DNA of 64,000 bases, taken from contig OX387609.1 of assembly GCA_947568835.1 (NCBI GenBank), positions 4,654,001 through 4,718,000 of the forward strand, given 5' to 3'. The notes below the pieces were generated by a model, which saw only the letters and a list, made by a program, of their open reading frames with translations, was not told where the DNA came from and did not search any database. Every line of letters starts with the position of its first letter. Positions within the stretch are counted from its first letter, which is position 1. The DNA comes from Protonemura montana. Its lineage: Eukaryota; Arthropoda; Insecta; Plecoptera; Nemouridae. This document shows positions 55,092-61,720 of this stretch, piece after piece. The translations under genes and the position numbers were made by a program.

Positions 55092-57706
55092 TATATCCTC
55101 CTGGATATAAAAATTAACTGAAAAAAATCTAGAATATGATTGATGATATATAAATATATTGCTGATATTACCGATAGCAACAATTAATCACTCTGCGTAC
55201 GCACCTTGAGCGACGCACGAGTAATGAAAGACTTGGCGCAGTGCGTGCAGACATGCGTGCCAGCGGCGCGTGGTTCGTGCTGCTTCTGGTGCGTCGACCA
55301 ATGGCCACGTTGCGTGAACTCCTTGCCGCACTCCTCGCAGCGGTAGGGCTTTTCGCCACTGGAAACAGATTTCTGTGAGACAATTTATAACTTGCGTCCT
55401 TCGTTTTGAATTAGATTAATCTTTAGCGCTACCAACATTTAATACTAAAGGTCTCAGGTCTTCCTAACGTAGGAGTAAAATGGGGCTCACAATTTTTTTT
55501 AAGTCCACAGCAACGAAACAAATGAATTGCTGTGCAATTTTGTTTCTACTCCTCCATTCTCCTTACAGGTATTTTATGAAATATTTGTTTTTTATGAATA
55601 CTAAAAAAAAAACAGTGTTACGGTTACTACCAGGCTAGAAATACAATGTTTAAAAAACTGTATCTTCTAAAAGTGAATGGTCCAAAAAAGCCTGTAAAAA
55701 TAACGTTTTGGTTAAAGGGCTCTTTTCTGCTGCAGAAAGTGTGGTGACGTACAGGAGGCGGCTCAAATTTCGTAATGACCGCCCTCCCTCTCATATATAT
55801 ATATAGCATACAAAGAGTGCAATCTATGGGTCATGCCGGAAAAAATGTGATAATTTTGGAAAAAAATATCAGTCCACCCAAAAACCTACCTGTGGATTCT
55901 CTGGTGCTGTACCAACAATTGCCTCCTCGCAAAGTGTTTCCCGCAGTCGTCGCAACCGTGGACTTTAACGGCGACGTCGGCCAAGAGCGCCTGCGTTAAA
56001 ATACTACACGACGCCTCGGCGTCGCCCTTCTTCTCAGCCGTGACGACGCCGACGTCCAGCGTCTCGACGTCGACCAGCGACATCGACGCTTGAGGAACGT
56101 CCAATTTCTGGTTAGGTTGTGGAGGTGGTGGTAGCATGGAAAAGTTGAGTGGTGTTTCGAGGCTCGTGTTCACTTTTGTCCTGTTGCTGTCTTCAAGGAT
56201 TTTATTCAGTATGTTGATTCTGTCAAACGGCTGTAGCGAAGTTTTCAACAGGGTTGTTTTCGAAGCGATTTCGGTTGTTTTGAAAGCTTGATTGGGAACA
56301 TTTTGCTGCGATTTTGTTGTGGTTGAGCATTGTTTCAGCTGAAGGCGATGTTGGTGTGACTTTTCAATAAATAACTGTTTTCTTTCTGGCGATTCTACGT
56401 TGACAGAACGCACTTCGGGAGTTTCGATGCAAAGACGTTTCGTGATTTCATTGTGAGCAGAGTTCCAAGAACGACTTTGCTCTGAAACGATCCTCCGTCC
56501 GATATCGTCTGATCGTTTCAAACTCTCCAGACCCTGTCTTGTCTTTTCTCGGACGTCCAGTGAATTCGAACAACCGTTAACTCGAATCTCTTCGCGATAA
56601 CGCAGTATTCTCTCATAAATATCGTTGTTCCTGCTAGCGATGGCTTCGCCCTGGATAGGCCCATCCCGTCCTCTGGCAAAATCTCTCGGAACAACCGCGA
56701 ATTTGTCAGGGGTCGCCTCTTCAATGATCTGCACATCATCGTCCTTCTCAGGGGACTTCCTAGCCAACAGCTGACGCCTTGACGACAAATCTTTCACACC
56801 ATCGCTGATCACCGTCTCAGGAAAACTCTGTTCACTCGCCATTTTAACACTGTTGATGAAAAGCCTGTCATTTTCCTTCATGGTCAAGTCAAGTAAGCCA
56901 AAGAGTGGATTTTTCTCTGAGTCTTCTTCTTCGGCAGGTATCTCGACGGGACGCCAATGTTTCAGCGGCGTCGTCCTTGTAGACGCAGGCGGCCAATTCG
57001 GCGGCGCCGACGCCATTTCGGAAGCGGGGACGTCGACGACGTCGTCCCTGGACGTTTGTTTGTGCATTCTGACGTTGTCTTGACTGGTCCGTTGTATGGG
57101 CATTAGGGAGGGCAACGGTTTAACACGCGCCAACCCTCGCGGTCGGTCGCTTGACATCCGTCGCTTTTGTCCGACGTGTACCTTGGATATCGACATTCCG
57201 GGAAGATTGTTTAAGATCTCGGTCACGTTGATGTCGTCGATATCAGCGCCCTGATGAAGACGGCTATCGGCCATTTGTTTTCTTTCGTTGATTTCGAATT
57301 TTAATTTCGCTTCTTGTTCGAATTTGGACATTTTTTCTTCGACGAATTCGCGCGCACGCTCGATGCTCTTCATGAAGTAGACTTTTGGCAAATTGGCGCA
57401 GTTTTTTAAATACGTTTCCGCTTCTAGTTCTAGTTTTAAAAGCTTGTATTTGTATTCTTCTTCTCCGGCGAAACCTAGATTCAGGTCGCGGTGGTTGGTG
57501 GTTTGTCGTGCTGGTTTGCCCTTGATTGGGTTGAGTATCTCGATGTCCAGAAGGGAAGCTAGGCTCAGGAAGCTATTGAACCGACTTTTGCTGACGGACA
57601 CCTTTCCCGTGTAGATGAAGAGCAAAATGGCGGCCATATCTTCGTGGTGGACGTCGTCCAGGATTATAGTGACGTGGTCGTCGAGGGGATGCGACAGCAG
57701 GAGTTT
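45195..57706 (-). CDS. BTB/POZ and C2H2 zinc-finger transcription factor
   Basis: This is a nuclear DNA-binding regulator of the BTB-ZF class: a BTB domain for dimerisation and co-repressor binding and ten C2H2 fingers for DNA binding. Exons are 57706-55890, 55358-55205, 53638-53432, 46504-46313 and 45434-45195 (stop). All splice phases agree, giving 869 visible residues. The first exon starts inside the BTB fold (HPLDDHVTIILDDV, then FIYTGKVSVS). A long, probably disordered linker of over 500 residues follows, then finger 1. The remaining exons hold fingers 2-10, with TGEKP-like linkers (SGEKPYR, TGERPF, SGIKPY). The last finger is C2HC (RTHRKRC). The 5' exons with the first half of the BTB fold are not visible and may lie beyond the Helitron. 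The intron at 46505-53431 carries a satellite and the palindromic transposon. I cannot assign an orthologue. Confidence 0.92.
45973..46298 (+). repeat. 114-bp satellite, locus B (three copies)
   Basis: The same monomer as at 15990-16690, with unit starts near 45973, 46087 and 46201, i.e. exactly 114 bp. Shared words include GTAGATTCAACGTTTGG, CATGGAGATGCTGAGATCGC and TTACCACGGGTATATCATGG. It lies in the last intron of the BTB-ZF gene and ends about 15-20 bp from the splice donor at 46312. Being 30 kb from locus A, it implies spread by more than local unequal exchange. Confidence 0.92.
46313..46504 (-). CDS. BTB-ZF exon: fingers 6 and 7, start of finger 8
   Basis: GTTTTCAG|TACGCC to CACAAG|GTATTT, 192 bp. 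CQFCEKSF with HVRIH, then TGLKPHT and CTFCPKSF with HMRIH, then TGERPFSCTICHK opening finger 8. The donor is only about 15-20 bp from the edge of the 114-bp satellite in the following intron. Confidence 0.92.
46918..47035 (+). repeat. Dispersed repeat, copy 2 (see 10804-10915)
   Basis: TCTAACTCACAGAAACTC through AGGCGAGATTTTG parallels copy 1, with substitutions at roughly one base in eight by eye. It lies in a BTB-ZF intron next to the transposon insertion. Confidence 0.6.
47267..48749. repeat. Left arm of the palindrome
   Basis: The reverse complement of 49088-50570. On the minus strand it carries the C-terminal 274 or so codons of the transposase-like gene (47878-48702), identical in translation to the right arm. 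The join to the centre falls between ATCGGTCGG and ATAAAAGAG. Confidence 0.95.
47878..48750 (-). pseudogene. Inverted duplicate of the transposase 3' half
   Basis: Encodes the same C-terminal residues as 49137-49959, including VICDFAENY, FSDGAASQYKN and HGKSACDGVGG, but on the minus strand. It lacks everything upstream of about residue 96 of the right-arm frame. It is a passive product of the inverted duplication and not a second gene. Confidence 0.85.
48754..49959 (+). CDS. 5'-truncated DDE-like transposase of the palindromic element
   Basis: The frame is open from just after an in-frame TAA at 48751 to TGA at 49957. There is no good ATG at the start: family-like sequence (FSKFAELRPKNCVLPG, then GTHSVCVCTIHQNVKLM) already runs into the junction. 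Numbering from the GTG at 48799, candidate catalytic acids are D154 in VICDFAENY, D237 in FSDGAASQYKN and D278 in HGKSACDGVGGTVKR. Spacing of about 83 and 41 residues fits an RNase H-fold DDE/D transposase. A cysteine-rich patch (CHLGECEEC) precedes them and may bind zinc. I know similar proteins as unnamed transposon-borne ORFs in animal genomes, but cannot name the superfamily. The gene is GC-rich against the AT-rich flanks. Without its N terminus it is probably inactive. Confidence 0.75.
   Translation, partial: KSGFSKFAELRPKNCVLPGASGTHSVCVCTIHQNVKLMIIGADLTKLTVDQSYPITSYHDCLEQLVCDSPLPECHLGECEECPGIEPLKERLTQLLDDEMVDNVIYKQWESTDRCTLQTHIDSSEEFVDSCCAKLVALCRHSFIAKKQSSHQSDIKCGLLPGEFLVICDFAENYAFVLQDEAQGFHWNNASATIHPFVAYYKEGGEERHISFVVISESLIHNTVAVHLFIKKLVSFLHNKFQTIKKMFYFSDGAASQYKNRKNFANLCHYQRDFGADVEWHFTATSHGKSACDGVGGTVKRLAARASLQRPYESQIITPRQLFDWAVEAIPTINFTFGTIEEHQDTEQVLATRFASSRPIPGTQKLHCFVPVSEHSVATRVFSSSPLFEEARVIGQSETKK
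49088..50570. repeat. Right arm of the palindrome
   Basis: Begins CCGACCGATGCACC inside the coding frame, passes the stop at 49959 and continues through about 610 bp of AT-rich 3' flank, with poly(A) and poly(T) runs, to GGAATGACCC at the terminus. Confidence 0.95.
52054..52579 (+). pseudogene. Two adjacent unidentified frames in a BTB-ZF intron
   Basis: The first frame (52054-52254) is cysteine-containing (CKLCTYC, KCTYCRQ) and passes a splice-like CGGCAG|GTAATT. The second (52217-52579, shifted) reads SLEDLKRILVGVQLNVEMS, CDCRCHFKEAAQTMVQVVD and FDWLESLCKEIAGSDKTLAN, then becomes AT-rich. The composition is protein-like in both, with a frame change at about 52220-52250. This suggests a decayed mobile-element gene on the strand opposite to the host gene. 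I recognise no family. Confidence 0.3.
52954..53187 (+). pseudogene. Unidentified short Lys-rich frame
   Basis: A 77-codon frame with KKERNKKKVFREI, then VTFKNAVKDFLIQHSFYSID and a C-terminal CVCTFCNAI. It may belong with 52054-52579 as part of one decayed element. No promoter, splice or domain evidence was seen. Confidence 0.22.
53432..53638 (-). CDS. BTB-ZF exon: end of finger 3, fingers 4 and 5
   Basis: TTCTCTAG|GTTCAC to AAAGAG|GTAAGA, 207 bp. It starts VHVRTHSGIKPYQ, closing finger 3, then CPDCNKEF with HLSIH, an AGTNEFACT spacer, and CPECGKYF with HMKIH, followed by LNKKE at the donor. Confidence 0.92.
53639..55204. other. BTB-ZF intron between the finger 4-5 and finger 2-3 exons
   Basis: Close to the exon, imperfect repeats of an AACTC and GAGAAGGACAGG-type unit occur at 53641-53830, about 55-60 bp each. 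A short TA run (53868), a poly(T) run (55059-55088) and a copy of the TAGAC/GTCTA dispersed repeat (54905) follow. There is no gene. Confidence 0.6.
55205..55358 (-). CDS. BTB-ZF exon: finger 2 and most of finger 3
   Basis: GTTTCCAG|TGGCGA to CTCAAG|GTGCGT, 154 bp. It begins GEKPYRCEECGKEF with HQKQH closing finger 2, then an EPRAAGTHV spacer and CTHCAKSF of finger 3, whose histidines are in the next exon. It is GC-rich. Confidence 0.9.
55890..57706 (-). CDS. BTB-ZF exon: BTB C-terminal half, linker, finger 1
   Basis: The acceptor GTCCACAG|AAACTC opens in phase 0. The BTB alpha-helical half (HHEDMAAILLFIYTGKVSVS, SLASLLDIEIL) is followed by about 520 residues rich in Ser, Arg, Glu and Pro with short charged patches. 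These include an EEEDSEKNPLFGLLDLTMKE segment and an RRRQL-like basic run, with no known domain. Finger 1 (CDDCGKHF, HQRIH) ends at ATCCACAG|GTAGGT, leaving AG to join T and form Ser in SGEKPYR. The codon at 57637 (Met) is internal and not the start. Confidence 0.92.
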
Positions 57707-60113
57707 CTGTGGACAATGAGTTGAGTGTGTAAAGATTTACATCGCTCAATTGCTTTGACTTGATATGAAGTTACTTTACTAAGAATTGTCATTATTTTAT
57801 TCTGTGGGGGAATTATTCAACAAGTTGTATCAGTTGACAGTTGTCATTTTGTATTCCTGGATTTATATTAATTATAATAAATTATTGATATGTGATATAT
57901 TTTGTTTTACTTTACTGATAAGGTGAGAGACCATATATTACAATATCTAGTTATAAAATATAAAATATAAAATTCTTTTGAACCTTACCATTTCGAAAAA
58001 ATAAAGACGTTGGTATAATAATTATTATTTCTCTCTTATCTTTTAACAATGTCGCCCTAGTTTCATAATTAGCTTATGACAAAAACTTGCCAAGAAAATC
58101 AAATAAACCCCAGTTTCTAATGGTTACAAAAAAAAATTCAAAAATATTTTTAAAAACTTATATAAACTGAAACATTCGATACCATCGCCTCCAAGATTTA
58201 CCAAACGTCTCAAGAGCTTCCCAAGAGTGTCAAGTCATCGGTCAGTCACTATTGAGGACGGTCTTAATCTAACGCTATATAATTTCAGATAGCAATCATT
58301 GTCATGAGAATATTTGCAAGAATTTATCCAACCTAATTACCCAATAAAGTTTTCATCAACCCCTCAAAAACAGAAAATAAGAATTACAAAACTTACGATT
58401 TCGATTAATATTTCGTAAATCATAGTTTGGCACGTGCTTTAATTTTGGTGCCATACAGTTTCCTCTCGTTTCTATGCTGTTTTTTAACCTTTAAAGACCA
58501 ACTCTTGACCTAAAGCCACGCCTGTAATTGAAACCAATTAAATTAACGATCAAAATAATTGTTTCAAGGCATGATATGTCATCATGAAAACGACAAAAAA
58601 AACGTTGCGAATTTCGATCACGATAAAAAAAAAACGTATCAATCAAACGAGAATTTGAAAACTGGATCCATAAAATTTCCAACTGTCACAACATCACAAA
58701 CCAACCGGTCCTGACAAGGAGGTTATTCTTTTTTTTTTTCATTGAGTCACAGTTGCTCTTAAGATGATTAGCATTCACAATGTGTTACAGATACTTGAGT
58801 TGATAAGAGGATGCTGATGCTGCTATTTTTTTTCAAGATAAGAGGACCTATTGTATGTTCTTTTCATTCTGTGAGCCTCGAAATGACATAAGCATATATT
58901 TTTGAGTTGTGGTGGCGTTTAACTTGAAGAAAGAATCTGTTTAGAGTGTTAAGATTGAGTCGACAATGAAATAGTACTTGTCATTGTCAATTATGTCACG
59001 AGTGATATAGGCTGTTAATATAATTATTTTCGGTGTTGTCCTGAAAGTTATTTGTCGATCTATAGTTGAGTCCGTGAGAGAAGGTACATTATAACATTCG
59101 TTTCCAATAGATCTGATGGTAGAAATGATTTTAGAAGGCTGGAAAATGGTGTCTTCTCTCGAGAGATAATCAGTAGATTTTGTGTACCCTTGATGAAAGG
59201 TTAACTGGTTTAGGGGGTTCCTCCTACAATAATCGAGCCTTTATTTTGACAATAGATATTATAACTAGCAGTACCCGATGCCTAACGGCACCTGTTGTTC
59301 TTATCCCTAGTGGTTTTATTTTAGTATTAGTATTGTCTTTGTACTTGGATTAACAATTACAAAAAGCTCACTACTGTTTTTCTAGTACCCTATGCCCATA
59401 GGGCATATGCCGATAGGATAGATCATGACAAAAATATATGGGCCTAGGCCAAAATCTAGTCCCTAAGCCCTGGGACCGAACTGAGACTTTACACTTAATG
59501 TAGCCTCTACGCATACATTTAAGAAACTTTTATGGGACAACAAAATAAAGTACTGAGAAAATGTCAAGAAAACAAAGTATTATGCCCTTACGACTTGATA
59601 TACCATACCTTACCTGATTTCCGCCAGTACCTTCAACGATGATGGCTAACCAGCAGCATTGCTTATAAGGACACAACCATTTGGTGTGCTTTTTGGACAG
59701 AAAGGACAAATATTTTTGGTTTGGTTTCAGTGACGAAGGTTTTTTTTTGAAGATTAAACAAAAAAAAATGTACCTATTAATTATTGTAATTTTTATTTGC
59801 CAATATTATGATCATTCTTACAAATATAAGAAATATTCACATGGTTACGACGATTTGCGTTAAAAACATTGACCATTTGAAAGCAACAGTCAATGCAGAA
59901 CTGCCATGTCGCAGTATCGCCACTGTTCATTCGTAATTGAAAGTAATCTCCGCAATGGTGCCATAAAGAAGTTCCTTCTCCACGATTGGCAGGGGGAGGG
60001 GGTCTAAAACAAAATAAAAAAGACGGCAAGAGAGAGGCACCATTCTTGGAGAAAAAAAAAGTTTCTAAATGTATTCAAGCTGTTAATTGAGAGAATTTTA
60101 AAAATAATTGTTA
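57707..60113. other. AT-rich stretch upstream of the visible BTB-ZF exons
   Basis: The missing first half of the BTB fold was looked for here and not found. Two minus-strand stretches look faintly exon-like: about 59617-59690 (KWLCPYKQCCWLAIIVEGTG, ending AATCAG|GTAAGG) and about 59870-59995 (TSLWHHCGDYFQLRMNSGDT, then TWQFCIDCCFQM). Both are Cys/Trp-rich and unrecognised, and could be 5' exons of the gene or chance. Confidence 0.35.
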
Positions 60114-60140
60114 TGCCGGGGCCCCCATCCCGCCCCGGCA
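60114..60140 (-). repeat. Perfect 9-bp GC hairpin, candidate Helitron 3' end
   Basis: TGCCGGGGC and GCCCCGGCA flank a 9-nt loop. It is isolated in AT-rich DNA, which makes chance unlikely. On the minus strand it is followed by TAACAATTATTTTTAAAATT and not by CTAG. Confidence 0.6.
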
Positions 60141-60234
60141 GCATGGCGATCGTCGCACACTACATCGCCTCTGCCTTACACTATCAAAGATTGTGCAGCC
60201 CGTTGCAAGCAACAGGAATCTCTGATGTGCGGAC

Positions 60235-60640
60235 ATGCAAGGATACATGCAAGGATCTGTGTCGGATAGGTAGGATGCATTGTTCAGTTTTTAGACTGGT
60301 GCAATGCTATCATGCTTGGTAGTTAGTTGGTTTGGCATTCCAAGATGGAATCGAGAAGAGAGATGCAAGGATACATGCAAGGATCAACTGTGTCGGATAG
60401 GTAGGATGCATTGTTCAGTTTTTAGACTGGTGCAATGCTATCATGCTTGGTAGTTAGTTGGTTTGGCATTCCAAGATGGAATCGAGAAGAGAGATGCAAG
60501 GATTCATGCAAGGATCAACTGTGTCGGATAGGTAGGATGCATTGTTCAGTTTTTAGACTGGTGCAATGCTATCATGCTTGGTGGTTAGTTGGTTTGACAT
60601 TCCAAGATGGAATCAAGAAAAGAGAAACATGCAGTAAAAA
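60235..60640. repeat. About 130-bp tandem array, three copies
   Basis: ATGCAAGGATACATGCAAGGAT starts near 60235, 60363 and 60494 (128 and 131 bp), each followed by GTGTCGGATAGGTAGGATGC and GCTATCATGCTTGGT. It lies between the hairpin and the second array. Confidence 0.9.
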
Positions 60641-60683
60641 GACCGACACGAAAGTAAGATTGTGACCTTAAAAAAATTGCAAA

Positions 60684-61375
60684 CATGCAGATAGAAAACA
60701 GTAGGTTGCATAACTATTAACTACTTACTTACCAACTACTACTACTACTTACTACTTAGTAACTACTTTACTAAATCTATGATTTTTTTTTTGTTTTTTT
60801 GTTTTTTTGAACATGCATGACATGCAGATGGAAAACAGCAGGTTGCATAACTATAAACTACTTGCTTACCAACTACTACTACTAACTACTTAGTAACTAC
60901 TTTACTAAATCTATGATTTTTTTTTTATTTTTTTTTTTTGAACATGCATGACATGCAGATGGAAAACAGCAGGTTGCATAACTATTAACTACTTACTTAC
61001 CAACTACTACTACTACTACTTACTACTTAGTAACTACTTTACTAAATCTATGATTTTTTTTTTATTTTTTTTTTTTGAACATGCATGACATGCAGATGGA
61101 AAACAGCAGGTTGCATAACTATTAACTACTTACTTACCAACTACTACTACTTACTACTTAGTAACTACTTTACTAAATCTATGATTTTTTTTTTGTTTTT
61201 TTGTTTTTTTGAACATGCATGACATGCAGATGGAAAACAACAGGTTGCATAACTATTAACTACTTACTAACCAACTACTACTACTTACTACTTAGTAACT
61301 ACTTTACTAAATCTATGATTTTTTTTTTGTTTTTTTGTTTTTTTGAACATGCATTTTTTGTAAAACAGCAGGCTG
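60684..61375. repeat. 131-137-bp tandem array with long T tracts, about six copies
   Basis: CATGCAGATGGAAAACAGCA recurs at 60684, 60821, 60952, 61089 and 61223, with a truncated copy near 61349. Each unit has an ACTACTACT trinucleotide core, TTTACTAAATCTATGA and a T tract broken by a single G or A. Length differences lie in the T tract and the number of ACT units. Subterminal arrays of this kind are common in Helitrons. Confidence 0.9.
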
Positions 61376-61720
61376 CATTTCTAATACTATTAGTTAGAAG
61401 TAACTACTTTACTAAATGTATGTACAATATAATCTATCAATTAATGTACATGCATAATTGTCTAGCTCTGGGAGGAGCAGTTCCGTTAGAGTGTCCACAT
61501 GCGAGCGCAATGGTCGTGAAGTTAAAGGGCTATGCGGCGTCCGGTGCTTTATACCTGCAGCAGAAAAGCGTGTCAGCATGGTGAAATATATGGGAATTGG
61601 GTTGCTACCTGCCGTGCTAGTCACGGTTCCTGGTCTGCCCTACCTAGCCTTACTGAATTTAAATTTATCTAGGAAATGTTACCGCTATTGCAAATGTAAG
61701 GGATAGTACAATGATAGGAT
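61376..61720. other. Short GC-richer link between array and helicase gene
   Basis: Contains open frames on both strands with no recognised content. It is probably the 3' flank of the Helitron coding region. Confidence 0.45.

Noticed and set aside
56853..57614. Plus-strand frames of 73-76 codons rich in serine
   Set aside because: Antisense to the BTB-ZF linker exon.
58390..58430. A short 5' exon giving MIYEILIEI joined to the BTB exon at 57706
   Set aside because: The donor and phase fit, but it would leave a BTB fold without its first half and the peptide has no BTB character; probably chance.
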